Counted from the first letter of the stretch, positions 27,499 through 37,989 are shown. The stretch is DNA of 64,000 nucleotides from CAZBME01 sp964645835 (GCA_964645835.1 CAZYDG010000065.1:7001-71000); one strand, 5' to 3'. A program made the numbers and translations. The notes: generated by a model not told the origin, from the sequence alone.

Positions 27499-29040
27499 TC
27501 AAGATATTACCATAACCTCCGCAATGATTTTCAACAATTTCGCCGTTCGATAGGGTTTGACGAGGACATCATTGAATCCATAATCTACGTAATCCTGAAT
27601 CACCGGATGATCTGAATAGCCGCTTGTCACAACGGCCTTCAAATCGGGATCGACCTCTCGAAGCGTACTGAGTGTTTCCACTCCGCCCATGCCGCCTCGA
27701 ATGGTCAAATCCAGGATGACAACATCATACCGGCGCCCTTCGCCCCTTTGTTTAAAATAAATCGAAAGGGCCTCTTCTCCGTCTTTTGCTAAATCGACAT
27801 CATATCCTGCCCGCATCAGGGTCTTCCCGAGGAGTGTGCGCATCATCTCTTCATCGTCCATGACGAGAATCCTTCCTGATCTTTCAGAGACCTGCCGAAC
27901 AGCCTTTTCCTCTATGAGAGGGTTTATGGGCGCGGGAAGATAGATGTGGAAGGTCGTTCCCATACCGGGCTCGGTTTCAACGGACAGGACACCATTGTGT
28001 TTATCGATAATAGAGTGACATATGGTCAATCCCAGGCCCATTCCCTTGAGGTTTCCCCGTTCTTTAGTTGAAAAATATGGATCGAATATCTTCGGTAGAT
28101 CGTCGCTCCGGATGCCTTCTCCCTGGTCAGAAATGCTCACTTTGACATAGTTGCCGTCAGGCAGAAATGTTGGGCTGGACTGCCCCTGGAGTACAATATT
28201 TTGAGCCTCGACGGTAATAATGCCGCCTCTAGGCATGGCCTCCCGTGCATTCAGGACAAGATTGCGAATCACCTGACCAATTTGGCTTTCATCGCATTGT
28301 ATGGGCCATAGATCGGAAGCGATAGAGAAGACGGCCTTGATTGAGGCACCGTGAAGGGAAAAGGCTACATGTTCTTTTAGGATGGAGGCCAGAGAGATGA
28401 CTTTGGTTATGGGAGTCTCCCCTTTGGAAATTGTGATAAGCTGCCGGGTCAGGCTTTGGGCTGCCCAGGCAGCCTTTTCAGCTACGAAAAGGCATTCTGC
28501 AGCATCAGAGCCGACAGAAATATCGGCCAGGGCCAGTTCAATATTGCCTACAATAGCAGATAGAAGATTGTTGAAATCATGGGCGATTCCCCCTGCCAGG
28601 GTCCCGGCTGATTCCAGTTTCCCCAAGATCAATCTTTCCTTGTCGGCTTGCTTGCGGTCCATAATGTCACGGATGACCATGATAGTGTCCATTTGGCCGG
28701 TCTGATCGTTGTTCCAGTACTTTCCTGCCACCTCGACCCAACGGTATGGACCTTCGGCACAGGTCAGTCTGAATTCAGCCGATTCCGTTCGTCCCGATTC
28801 CGTTGCCGTGTCAAGGGTCTTTTTGGCCAAATGCCGGTCATCGGGGTGGACAAACTGTAATACCGCCTTACCCATCATCTCTTTCGGGTCATATCCAAAT
28901 AGGGGCAGGGCAGCTTCGGAAGCAAAAAGAATCATACCGTCTTTTTGGACATGGAGGATGAGGTCCTTTGTGTTTTCTACGAGGATCCGGTATTTGGCTT
29001 CGCTTTGCCGAAGGGATTCTTCTATTCTTTTTTGTTCCAT
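27499..29040 (-). CDS. Cytoplasmic hybrid kinase (PAS-HK-REC)
   Basis: 513 aa, no membrane segment. One PAS domain (ILVENTKDLILHVQKDG, approximately 12-130), kinase core (GGIAHDFNNLLSAIVGN; GKGMGLGL-type box as KGMGLGLTICHS), and a C-terminal receiver with Asp in VVILDLTIRGGMGG and Lys in VLVKPYRT. Its C-terminal 370 residues are closely similar to those of the next gene upstream (29051-31366), so the two arose by tandem duplication; this copy keeps the phosphorylatable Asp that the other has lost. Confidence 0.92.
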   Translation of the reverse strand: MEQKRIEESLRQSEAKYRILVENTKDLILHVQKDGMILFASEAALPLFGYDPKEMMGKAVLQFVHPDDRHLAKKTLDTATESGRTESAEFRLTCAEGPYRWVEVAGKYWNNDQTGQMDTIMVIRDIMDRKQADKERLILGKLESAGTLAGGIAHDFNNLLSAIVGNIELALADISVGSDAAECLFVAEKAAWAAQSLTRQLITISKGETPITKVISLASILKEHVAFSLHGASIKAVFSIASDLWPIQCDESQIGQVIRNLVLNAREAMPRGGIITVEAQNIVLQGQSSPTFLPDGNYVKVSISDQGEGIRSDDLPKIFDPYFSTKERGNLKGMGLGLTICHSIIDKHNGVLSVETEPGMGTTFHIYLPAPINPLIEEKAVRQVSERSGRILVMDDEEMMRTLLGKTLMRAGYDVDLAKDGEEALSIYFKQRGEGRRYDVVILDLTIRGGMGGVETLSTLREVDPDLKAVVTSGYSDHPVIQDYVDYGFNDVLVKPYRTAKLLKIIAEVMVIS

Positions 29041-29050
29041 CTTCTAATCA

Positions 29051-31366
29051 TTAATTGCTTTTTAAAACCCTGGTCAGGGTTTCGCGAAGTTCATTTATGC
29101 GGTAGGGCTTCACCAGAGCTCCCTTGAATCCGAAATCCCCATAATTTCTAATAACGGTATCATCTTCATAACCGCTTGTTATGATGGCCTTGACTTCGGA
29201 GTTTACAGCCCGCATGGCCAGCAGGGTATCCCGGCCCCCCATGTGGCCGCGGATAGTCAGATTGAGGATGACGGCGGCAAAAGCATGTCCGGCAGCTAGT
29301 CCTTCCTTATAGAGTTCCAGTGCCGTTTCGCCATCTTTGCTCAGTTCTACATTATAGCCGGATAGGCGCAATGCCGTTCCAAAGAGATTTCGGGTGATTT
29401 CATCATTGTCCATCACCAGTATCCTCTCCACGCCTTGTGTGAGTTTCGTGGCAATCCGTTCCTCCTGGATGGTAAGGCGGGAGGCAGGTAGAACGATCAG
29501 AAAGGTTGCCCCATTGTCCGGTTTCTGGACGATGCTGATCGAGCCGCCGTGTTTACGGATGATGGCTTCACAGATTGTAAGCCCCAACCCCATCCCTTTC
29601 TGTGTTCCCCGCTGCTTGGTCGAAAAATAAGGATCAAATATTTTGCTCAGGATGTCCTTAGGGATCCCCGGACCTTCATCGGAAATACTGATTTTCACGT
29701 AATCCCCTTTCGGCAATGCGATTACTGTATCGTCCTGAATGGTTAAATTTTCCGCCGTTATAGATACAAGGCCTCCATCAGGCATGGCCTCCCTGGCATT
29801 GAGAATGATGTTGCGAATGATCTGGATGAGTTGGCTTTCATCTGCTATGGGATACCACAAACCGTCGATAAAAGAGAATGAGCTGCTGCATGAGGATCCT
29901 TGGAGGGCAATGGGGACTTGATCCTTCAGGATATCGGGCAGGCAAACCGGCCGTTTTACCGGTGTTCCCCCTTTTGCAAATGTAATAAGCTGCTGGGTGA
30001 GTCTGCGTGCTGCCCAAGCCATCTGCTCCGCAGCTTCCAAGTGGGCTGTGATCTCCTTGCCGGATGGGACGTATGATTTTGCCATTTCGATATTTCCGAC
30101 CATCGTTGCCAGGAGATTATTGAAGTCATGTGCGATTCCTCCTGCCAGGATGCCCGTTGTTTCCAGTTTGCTCAGCTTAAGCCGTTCTTCTTCTATCTGT
30201 CTGCGTTCACCTATATCCTGTACGACGCCTTCATGAATCACGCCATCCTTGGTCAGAACCCGTCGTACATTAATGGAAACCCATATTAAATCACCATTTT
30301 TTCGACGTGCTTGTGTTTCATAACCTTCGACGACGTCTCGTTCTTTCAGGATGGCCATCAGCCTGGGGCGATCGCCCGGATCGGTAAAAACCTGGAGGCC
30401 GATATCGTAGACGGTGATTTTCATGTCATCCGGTGATTCATACCCTAATATCCTGGCACAGGCCGGGTTGGCGGCAATGAACGTACCGTTAGCCGTGGTT
30501 CGGTAGATGCCCAGAACGGAGTTTTCAAAGATGCCTCGATATTGTCTTTCACTTTCCCGAAGTTCCTGGGTCCGCTTTTCCAGTAGCGCTTCAACTTGAA
30601 TGAGTGATTGTTCGCGGCGGACGTGGTTGCATATGGTAATGAGGTATTCTGGATCAAGTGGTTTGCGGACGTATGCCCGGGCACCCAGTTTTGTTGCTTT
30701 CAGGGGCAGATTAGGGTCAAGATCGTCTGTCATGACGACGACCGTGGGATGAGGTTCAAGGGCGTTAATTTTACCCAAGAGATCATGGCCTTCTATATCC
30801 GGCATATGATAATTGACGATCATGATTTCAGGGCAATCGTCCTGGATGATGCGCAAGGCGGACTGGCCGGTTTCTACCGATTCGGCATGGTAGCCGTATT
30901 TTCTGAAAACAGCAACAAGATTGCAGGCCAGGCTTTTATCATCTTCGGCGATGACAACTCTGGAGATTGCCTGCGGGATATGGCCGCTAAGCAGGTCTTT
31001 GACGCATAAAAGAAATCGGCTCCCATGAACCGGGGCCGACATAAAGGCATTGGCTCCCAGATTCCGGGTGATCCGATCGGCCTCCTCGCCGGCGAACGTT
31101 GCCGATACGACCATGATGGGAACATGATTGAAGGAAGGATATAACGGCGAACGCAACAGGCGGCAGAAGCTCCACCCGTCCATGCCTGGCATGTAGATGT
31201 CCGTGATGATCAGATCGGGAGCCTTGCTGCTCATTGCCAGGATCGCCATCTCTGCATCGGAGAAGGAGCGTGCAGAGTAGCCCGCCTTTTCCAGCAGACC
31301 TCTCAAGATAGTGATTTGTGTCGGATCGTCGTTGATGACGACAATATCGATGCCCGGTGCTTCCAT
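29051..31366 (-). CDS. Hybrid kinase with three receiver domains (REC-REC-PAS-HK-REC), two lacking the Asp
   Basis: 771 aa, cytoplasmic. REC1 (5-125) keeps Asp56 (IITDIYMP) but has Ala111 where the conserved Lys belongs; REC2 (137-255) has Asn185 in place of the phosphorylated Asp (MIVNYHMPDIEG); PAS (approximately 265-390); kinase core with GGIAHDFNNLLATMVG and KGMGLGLTICEA; REC3 has Asn702 instead of Asp (AVILNLTIRGHMGG). So two of three receivers cannot be phosphorylated in the usual way and probably act as protein-protein switches. Located between a single receiver gene and its paralogue 27499-29040, with gaps of 10-20 nt. Confidence 0.92.
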   Translation of the reverse strand: MEAPGIDIVVINDDPTQITILRGLLEKAGYSARSFSDAEMAILAMSSKAPDLIITDIYMPGMDGWSFCRLLRSPLYPSFNHVPIMVVSATFAGEEADRITRNLGANAFMSAPVHGSRFLLCVKDLLSGHIPQAISRVVIAEDDKSLACNLVAVFRKYGYHAESVETGQSALRIIQDDCPEIMIVNYHMPDIEGHDLLGKINALEPHPTVVVMTDDLDPNLPLKATKLGARAYVRKPLDPEYLITICNHVRREQSLIQVEALLEKRTQELRESERQYRGIFENSVLGIYRTTANGTFIAANPACARILGYESPDDMKITVYDIGLQVFTDPGDRPRLMAILKERDVVEGYETQARRKNGDLIWVSINVRRVLTKDGVIHEGVVQDIGERRQIEEERLKLSKLETTGILAGGIAHDFNNLLATMVGNIEMAKSYVPSGKEITAHLEAAEQMAWAARRLTQQLITFAKGGTPVKRPVCLPDILKDQVPIALQGSSCSSSFSFIDGLWYPIADESQLIQIIRNIILNAREAMPDGGLVSITAENLTIQDDTVIALPKGDYVKISISDEGPGIPKDILSKIFDPYFSTKQRGTQKGMGLGLTICEAIIRKHGGSISIVQKPDNGATFLIVLPASRLTIQEERIATKLTQGVERILVMDNDEITRNLFGTALRLSGYNVELSKDGETALELYKEGLAAGHAFAAVILNLTIRGHMGGRDTLLAMRAVNSEVKAIITSGYEDDTVIRNYGDFGFKGALVKPYRINELRETLTRVLKSN

Positions 31367-31383
31367 GACTTGCTAGACCATTT

Positions 31384-31779
31384 TCATGGCACCAGACCGA
31401 GCAAGCGGACTTGGCCAAGCAGATTTGCTTTACTGATGGGCTTTACGATATATGAATCGCACAGGGATTTGAAAGCCCCGACAACATTCCGTGGGTCATC
31501 CAGGGATGTCGTTATAATCACTTTAACCCCCTCACTTGATGAAAGGCCTATAGATTCTTCATAGGTTCTGATTTCCCGGAGAGCTTCGTGTCCATTCATG
31601 ATGGGCATCATGATGTCCAGGCAAATTAGGTCATAGGGCCTGCCTTCCTCCCGGGCTGTGCGAAAAGCGGCTACAGCTTCCATACCATTCACAGCGATAT
31701 GGCATTCACCGTAGGCGGTGAGGAGCTTTTGAAGCAGCAGACGGCTTGTGAAATCATCTTCGACGATCAATGTTTTCAT
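31384..31779 (-). CDS. Single-domain response regulator (CheY-like)
   Basis: 131 aa, receiver domain only: LIVEDDFTSR, Asp in LICLDIMMPIMNG, Lys in SYIVKPISKANL. AGGAGGATAACACAT precedes the ATG. No output domain, so it acts by binding a partner or as a phosphate shuttle between the kinases around it: the upstream gene ends in an Hpt domain that could phosphorylate it. It follows that gene by 5 nt. Confidence 0.93.
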   Translation of the reverse strand: MKTLIVEDDFTSRLLLQKLLTAYGECHIAVNGMEAVAAFRTAREEGRPYDLICLDIMMPIMNGHEALREIRTYEESIGLSSSEGVKVIITTSLDDPRNVVGAFKSLCDSYIVKPISKANLLGQVRLLGLVP

Positions 31780-31784
31780 ATGTG

Positions 31785-33956
31785 TTATCCTCCTATGTCA
31801 AATTTTGCCTCTGTCATCCAGCCCATGCGTTTGATGATCAAATCAAAAGATGCCAGATGCTCCTCTAATAGGGGCAGCATTGTGGCAATCTCATCCAGAT
31901 TTCCTTTTTCACCGGCCTTTTCTGCCTGTAGTGCCATTTCACGTATTGATTCCGCTCCGGCGCCGGCGGCCGCTCCTTTGATAGTGTGGGCTTGCCGGGT
32001 CGCCCCGGCGATGTTTCTATCATGCAAATGTTGTTCAAGGATTTTCATTTGCTTTGGCATGTCCTGCAGAAAGCCGGTGATGATAGTATGGATTAAGCGT
32101 CTGTCATCCATAAGCCGTTCCATAATGCCTGCTTCGTTGAACACAACGGGTTCTTCGAGAGGAATCTCATAATTGTCCTTCGGGATATGGTTTGCATAAT
32201 TTCCTTTATCTTCTGTGAGTCCGTAATCAAGCCACCGTGAGAGGAGTTCCTCAAGGGCTTTTAATGGAAAAGGCTTGGACAGATAATCGTTCATGCCCGC
32301 TTCAATGCACTTCTGTCTGTCACTTGTGAGTGCATTGGCCGTCATAGCAATGATAATCACCCGGGGGTTCAAGGTTCCCGTCTCCGGCAGGCGGATAAGG
32401 CGCGTTGCATGGTAGCCGTCCATTACGGGCATATGGCAATCCATGAGCACCAGATCATACTGAACAGTCTTCAAGGCTTGAATAGCTTTGGCGCCATTGG
32501 CCACCGTATCGGACTCAAGTCCGAGCATGCTCAGAATGGCTTGGACCAAGACTTGGTTGGTGAGGTTGTCTTCAGCAACAAGGATCCTTTTCTTCTGTTC
32601 GCATTCGCTGGGAACGATCAGGTCACGTGTATGATCTTTTTCGTGGTGAAGGATCGTTTCTGATTGCTTTTCGAAGATCGCCGTAAACCAGAAGATCGAT
32701 CCCTTTCCTTCCACACTTTCGACGCCGATCTTTCCCCTCATCAGGTCTGCCAGTTGGCGGGATATGACAAGGCCGAGGCCCGATCCACCATATTTGCGGG
32801 TAACGGATCCGTCAGCCTGCATAAAGGGGGAAAAAAGCCTGGATATCAGTTTGTCCGGTATTCCAATGCCTGTATCTGAAATGCTGAAACGTACCGTAAT
32901 CTGATCCTCTTCCTCACACTCTTTATCGACTCTGACGGTAATTTCGCCTTTTTCCGTAAACTTCACGGCATTCCCCGCAAGATTGACCAGGATTTGACGA
33001 AGGCGGTTAGGATCACCGCAGAGACAGCGTGGAATGTCGCCGTCTATATGACAGGTTAACTCCAATCCTTTCTTATGCGCCTCGATAGCCAGCATCTGCG
33101 CCACGTCTTCCACGATGGTCCGCAGGTCGAAGTCGATGGTTTCAAGTTCCAGTTTGCCGGCCTCGATTTTTGAAAAGTCCAGAATATTGTTTATAAGGGT
33201 CAATAGGGTATCTCCGCTCTTGCGGACTATATTGGAAAGCTGCCGTTGTTCCTCTGTCAGGTTTGTATCCAGAAGCAGTTCAGTTATGCCGATGATGCCG
33301 TTCATCGGTGTCCGGATTTCATGACTCATGTTGGCAAGAAACTCGCTTTTAGCTTTATTGGCCTGTTCGGCCAACAAGGCAAACTCGTTTGCGCGGGTGA
33401 CGGCGATTTCGAGACTACGGTTTGCCTCTTCGATTTTTCGCTTGCTTTGGATCAGTTCGTCCTCTATCCGTCTTCGGGTGGTGATATCGACTGCGGCATT
33501 CAACAGACACGGCCTATTGTCCAGGATGATGACGGTGCTGTTGACCAGACAGTTTCTTAACTGCCCGCCTTTTGTCGTAGCGGAAATTTCGAGATTGGTT
33601 ATGCGTCCTTTCTCTTGCAGTTCACAGGCTACGCGTCGGCGGTCATCCGGCGACAGCCAGCCGAGAGCAACCGTTGTATGCCCGACCACTTCATCGCGGC
33701 TGAAGCCGCTGATGTCAACAAACTTGTCGTTGATATCCAGAACTGTTCCGCTTTCCAGATCCGTCATGATCATCATGAGGGGCGCATTTTCAAAGACCCT
33801 GCGGAATTTGCCTTCGTTTTCCCGAAGCGCCGTCTCGGCCAATTTCCGTTCCCTAGTCTTTCGACGGAGCAAAACGAAGGTCATAGGGAGACAAAGGGCC
33901 ACCGAAATGATCCCGGCTGTAAACATCAAGGAACGTATATTGATAAAATCATTCAT
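31785..33956 (-). CDS. Hybrid kinase with C-terminal Hpt (TM-PAS-HK-REC-Hpt)
   Basis: 723 aa from the ATG at 33956 (a TTG at 33968 is less likely). One N-terminal helix (SLMFTAGIISVALCLPMTFVLL), a PAS domain (approximately 45-165), kinase core (FLANMSHEIRTPMNGIIG; SDTGIGIPDKL; GGSGLGLVISRQ), receiver (VAEDNLTNQ, Asp in LVLMDCHMPVMDG, Lys in YLSKPFPL), and Hpt with the phosphorylated His in ARQAHTIKGAAAGAGAES. This is the BarA/ArcB-type full phosphorelay in one protein. The Hpt likely passes phosphate to the downstream single receiver. Confidence 0.94.
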   Translation of the reverse strand: MNDFINIRSLMFTAGIISVALCLPMTFVLLRRKTRERKLAETALRENEGKFRRVFENAPLMMIMTDLESGTVLDINDKFVDISGFSRDEVVGHTTVALGWLSPDDRRRVACELQEKGRITNLEISATTKGGQLRNCLVNSTVIILDNRPCLLNAAVDITTRRRIEDELIQSKRKIEEANRSLEIAVTRANEFALLAEQANKAKSEFLANMSHEIRTPMNGIIGITELLLDTNLTEEQRQLSNIVRKSGDTLLTLINNILDFSKIEAGKLELETIDFDLRTIVEDVAQMLAIEAHKKGLELTCHIDGDIPRCLCGDPNRLRQILVNLAGNAVKFTEKGEITVRVDKECEEEDQITVRFSISDTGIGIPDKLISRLFSPFMQADGSVTRKYGGSGLGLVISRQLADLMRGKIGVESVEGKGSIFWFTAIFEKQSETILHHEKDHTRDLIVPSECEQKKRILVAEDNLTNQVLVQAILSMLGLESDTVANGAKAIQALKTVQYDLVLMDCHMPVMDGYHATRLIRLPETGTLNPRVIIIAMTANALTSDRQKCIEAGMNDYLSKPFPLKALEELLSRWLDYGLTEDKGNYANHIPKDNYEIPLEEPVVFNEAGIMERLMDDRRLIHTIITGFLQDMPKQMKILEQHLHDRNIAGATRQAHTIKGAAAGAGAESIREMALQAEKAGEKGNLDEIATMLPLLEEHLASFDLIIKRMGWMTEAKFDIGG

Positions 33957-33971
33957 TTCCGTCTTCAATCC

Positions 33972-35896
33972 TCATGAGTCTAGTACTTGCCGGACCTTCA
34001 TAGCCAGGGCATTAATTGAAAACGGTTTTGGGATAAAGGCGACATCTTCATCCAAAATGCCTCGGTGAGCGATGACGTCGTCTGAATAGCCTGACATGTA
34101 CAAGACTTTCAAGCCCGGTCGGATGGTCGCCAGGTGTTCATAAAGTTCCTTGCCATTCATACCCGGCATGACCACGTCGGTGAGTAATAGATGGATGGGG
34201 CTATCGTAACGTATTACGGTTTCCACGGACTGTTCTCCGTTGTTTGCCGTTATGACCAGGTAGTGGTGCCGTTCAAGGACCTGCCGGGCCATCTTACGCA
34301 CCGCCTCGTCATCCTCGACCAGGAGAATCGTTTCCGTTCCCCCCACACGCCGACCTGATGCGCCGGTGTCTTTTTCATCCATAGCCCTTTTATCATCCAC
34401 GCGGGGGAGATAAATCGTGAAGGTACTGCCGACGGAAGGTTCTGAACTTACCCGGACGCTTCCCCCGTGCTGCTTTACAATGCCATAAACGGTAGAAAGT
34501 CCTAATCCTGTTCCTTTGCCCTGTTCCTTGGTTGTAAAAAAAGGTTCAAAGAGAAGATCAAGGGTCTGTTTATCCATACCGTGTCCCGTATCACTTACGG
34601 ATAAGGCAATATAAGAGCCGGGCGCCAGGTCGATGCTGTCCATGGAGTGGTATTCTCCAACAGTGAGTTCGGTCATTTCCAGCGTAAGAACGCCTCCTTC
34701 GGGCATAGCATCCTGGGCATTGACGGCCAGATTCATCAGGACTTGTTCGATTTGTCCGGCATCGGCGAGGACCATTTCCAGTTTGTCCGGAAAATGAATG
34801 ACAATCTTGATATCCTCACGAATCGTATGTCGCAGGAGGGGTTCGAAGCCCATCACGACTTCCCTCAGATCAATAGGACTCAGAGCGAGAATCTGTTTTC
34901 GGCTGAAAGCCAAAAGTTGGCGGATCATGTTTTTTGCCCGTTCGGCCGCCTTCAGAATCTGAGAAAGCTTCTTGTGGCGTGGTTCTCCGGGCGTAAGGCC
35001 CATCATCAGAAGATCCGTGTATCCCAGAATCGGGGTGAGCAGATTATTGAAGTCATGGGCTATGCCGCCTGCCAGACGGCCGACGGACTCCATCTTCTGG
35101 GCCTGATGTAGTTTAGCCTCCAGATTTACCCGATCTTCTTCCGCCTTGATGCGTTCCGTAATATCGCGGGCTACCGTGTAAATTTGATTTCCTACAGGCT
35201 GGGACCGCCAGTCGATCCAGCGGTACGAGCCGTCCTTGCGACGGAAACGGTTAAGAAAACTGATTGTTTCTGACTGTTCAGTCATGGCTGCCATAATGGC
35301 TTCCATCTCTTTTGTATCCTCGGGATGAACAAAATCCAAAATCCTCTTCGATATCAATTCCTCCTGCGTATAGCCCATCATCTCCCATTCGCGGTTCAAT
35401 ATTCGAAAATGGCCTTCCCGGTCGGTGATGCAAAGCAGATCCAGGGCAAGGGTAAAGAAATTTTCCAGCTCCTCAACCTTTTGCCGCAAGTTCTCGTCAG
35501 CCTCTTTCTTTTCCCGGCGAAGCCTGAAAGCGCCCATTTCTCGTTCTATAGCTGGGATCAATCGAGCCCGCTTATCCTTCATGATATAGTCATGAGCGCC
35601 GCGAACCATTGCCTCGATGGCTAATTCTTCAGTGATTGCACCGGACAGGAGAATAAACGGGATATCAAGTCCGGATGATTGATAAATGGCAAGGGATTCC
35701 AGGCCATTGAGATTCGGCAGAGCAAAATCTGAAATTACGATGTCCCAAGACCCGTCGAGGAGACATTTACGAAATCATGGGCTGATTCGACCCGCTTCAC
35801 GAATGGATCATATCCGCCTCGCTTCAAATCGATAACCAGCAATTCGGTGTCATCTTCCGAATCCTCGACGAGCAATATGCTTAGCGGGATGGACAT
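33972..35896 (-). pseudogene. Hybrid kinase (REC-PAS-HK-REC) split by a one-base deletion
   Basis: From the ATG at 35896 (GAGG 9 nt upstream) a receiver begins: MSIPLSILLVEDSEDDTELL, then SAHDFV, and the frame stops after STGLGTS. Adding one A to the A-run at 35766-35768 gives FVKCLLDGSWDIVISDFALP, with the phosphorylated Asp, and joins the long downstream frame with no other stop: receiver end (AHDYIMKDKRARL), PAS (FFTLALDLLCITDREGHF), kinase core (GGIAHDFNNLLTPILGYT, GKGTGLGLSTVYG) and a C-terminal receiver (HLLLTDVVMPGMNG, Lys in FIPKPFS). Restored length about 641 aa. The 3' part alone lacks a natural start. The gene overlaps none but starts 12 nt after the cheB stop, so it belongs to the che transcript. 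Confidence 0.88.
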
Positions 35897-35907
35897 CTTG
35901 CTTGTCC

Positions 35908-36978
35908 TCACTGACATTGTCTTAAAACGGCGGCCGAGATCTGCTCCAAGGGTATAACCTTGTCTGCAGCGCCTCTCTTGATTGCCTCTTGGGGCATGCC
36001 GAATACGACACAAGTTGCCTCATCCTGGGCGATGGTAGTTGCCCCGGCCTCTTTCATCTCAAGCAGACCATTGGCGCCGTCATCTCCCATGCCGGTCATG
36101 ATGACCCCCACGGCGTTTTTGCCCGCGTATCGGGCTGTGGAACGAAAGAGGACATCAACGGATGGTCGATGGCGAGACACAAGGGGCCCTTGACGAACCT
36201 CCACGTAATAACGGGCGCCGCTGCGCTTCAGTAAGGTATGGTAATTACCCGGCGCGATCAATGCCCGGCCGCGGATGACTGTGTCGTTGTTTTCCGCTTC
36301 CTTCACGGAGATGCGGCATATCTCGTCCAGGCGTTTGGCAAAGGAAGCCGTAAAGTGTTCAGGCATGTGCTGGACGATGACAATGCCCGGAGAATCTTCC
36401 GGCAACCCTTCGAGAAAGATGCGCAAGGCCTCCGTGCCGCCCGTTGACGCTCCTACGGCAACGACCTTTTCCGTCGTCGCCATCATAGCATTAGGGGCCG
36501 ATCGTCCGAGGACAGCATCGGCGCTGAGTTTTGGTAAAATATCCCGGATTCGTGCAATTGACCGTGGTCGTGAAATGGCCGCTGCCTTCACGGCATCGCA
36601 GATACGTATCCGCGATTCATCAAGGAACTGCTTTGTTCCCAGGCGCGGCTTTTGAATGATATCAATGGCGCCGTATTCCAAGGCCTTGAGGGCAGTTTCG
36701 GACCCTTTTTCGGCAAGACTGGAGCAGATAACCACTGGAATGGGCCGTTGAGTCATGATTTTCTGGAGAAATGTGATACCATCCATCTTCGGCATTTCCA
36801 CATCCAATGTAATGACATCGGGAATCTCATCACGGATCCGTGAGGCAGCAATGATCGGGTCTGCGGCGGTCGCCATGACTTCCAGATTGGGATCGGAGGA
36901 GATGATCTCGCTCAGGGTTTGCCGGACCAGCGACGAATCGTCGACGATCAAAACTCGAATTCGTTTTTGATTTTTCAT
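35908..36978 (-). CDS. cheB: CheB, receptor methylesterase/glutamine deamidase
   Basis: 356 aa from the ATG at 36978, which overlaps the cheR stop by 4 nt (ATGA). Receiver domain (IVDDSSLVRQ, Asp in ITLDVEMPKMDG, Lys in IQKPRLG) followed by a methylesterase domain with the catalytic Ser in VGASTGGTEAL, His in VQHMPEHF and Asp in TGMGDDGA. It removes receptor methyl groups when phosphorylated by CheA. The frame stays open upstream for 59 codons antisense to nothing useful; the cheR overlap and receiver onset fix the start. Confidence 0.97.
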   Translation of the reverse strand: MKNQKRIRVLIVDDSSLVRQTLSEIISSDPNLEVMATAADPIIAASRIRDEIPDVITLDVEMPKMDGITFLQKIMTQRPIPVVICSSLAEKGSETALKALEYGAIDIIQKPRLGTKQFLDESRIRICDAVKAAAISRPRSIARIRDILPKLSADAVLGRSAPNAMMATTEKVVAVGASTGGTEALRIFLEGLPEDSPGIVIVQHMPEHFTASFAKRLDEICRISVKEAENNDTVIRGRALIAPGNYHTLLKRSGARYYVEVRQGPLVSRHRPSVDVLFRSTARYAGKNAVGVIMTGMGDDGANGLLEMKEAGATTIAQDEATCVVFGMPQEAIKRGAADKVIPLEQISAAVLRQCQ

Positions 36979-37868
36979 AAGATGTCGACCTTCCTGTAAA
37001 TCGTCGGCGCCACATACTGTAAAGGTACCTTGGGGTTGTTCAAAATCTCCGCATGGCCCATGAACAGGTGGCCTCCCGGTGCCAGATGGTTGTAAAACTG
37101 GCCGATCAATCTTTCCTGCGTAGGGACATCGAAATAGATGAGGACGTTTCGGCAAAAGATGGCGTCCAGACCTTCCGGAACAGGATAGGATGACGCAGCC
37201 AGATTGAGTTTATGAAAGGTGATCTTCTCACGGATTTCGGGGACCATCCGGACAACCCGTCGCTCCGGATCCTTGCTCCTCAAGAGATATTTCCTCCGCA
37301 GGGGTATAGGGATGGGTTCGATTTTTTCTGAACTGTAGACAGCGGTTCTCGCCTCATCCAAGACCTGTTTTGAGATATCCGTGGCTAGAATGGAAAAATC
37401 GAAACCCGGTGACCGGCTTGCATATTCGGAAAGAACGATAGCCATTGTATAGGGTTCTTCACCTGTCGAACAGGCAGCGCTCCAGATTTGGAATTTTCCC
37501 GGAAGTGTTCCACCGTTTTTGTACTCCAGTTCCGGAAGAACTTTTCCTGTGAGATAGGTGAAATGGGCGGGTTCACGAAAAAAGTCCGTTTTGTGGGTTG
37601 TGACGACGTCCAGCAAACAGGCCAGCTCCTCTTCCATGCCTTTGTCGGTGAACAGATAATCACAATAATGGCTAAAAGAAGATATCTTCATACGTTTCAT
37701 GCGCTTATGCAACCTGCCTTCCAGAGGGGATTTCTTGGTGGGCGGCATGTGAATCCCGTACTGTGAATGCAGAAAAGCCGTCAGCCGTGTAAAATCACTA
37801 TCTGAAAGATGTTGACCGGTGCTGTACTCATCCTGAAATTGACTAGTTTTAATATCAACATGCAACAT
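36975..37868 (-). CDS. cheR: CheR, chemoreceptor methyltransferase
   Basis: 297 aa with both domains: the N-terminal helical domain (residues about 20-95; HKRMKRMKISSFSHYCDYL) and the S-adenosylmethionine domain (IWSAACSTGEEPYTMAIVL, ILATDISKQVLDEA, AIFCRNVLIYFD, HLFMGHAE). It methylates Glu residues on receptors. Two receptors and a receptor remnant encoded nearby end in an acidic-aromatic tail, (D/E)FE(K/N)Y, that could dock this enzyme. Followed by cheB with a 4-nt overlap. Confidence 0.96.
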   Translation of the reverse strand: MLHVDIKTSQFQDEYSTGQHLSDSDFTRLTAFLHSQYGIHMPPTKKSPLEGRLHKRMKRMKISSFSHYCDYLFTDKGMEEELACLLDVVTTHKTDFFREPAHFTYLTGKVLPELEYKNGGTLPGKFQIWSAACSTGEEPYTMAIVLSEYASRSPGFDFSILATDISKQVLDEARTAVYSSEKIEPIPIPLRRKYLLRSKDPERRVVRMVPEIREKITFHKLNLAASSYPVPEGLDAIFCRNVLIYFDVPTQERLIGQFYNHLAPGGHLFMGHAEILNNPKVPLQYVAPTIYRKVDIL

Positions 37869-37989
37869 AAGAAGGTCTCTTTATCATGGAATCGACATAT
37901 TCATGGGCCCAATGGCCGGTATCCACTCTGCTTATGACGAGCCAATTATTGCAGAGCTTTAATGTATTCATCCTGTAGTCTGCTCGTAC

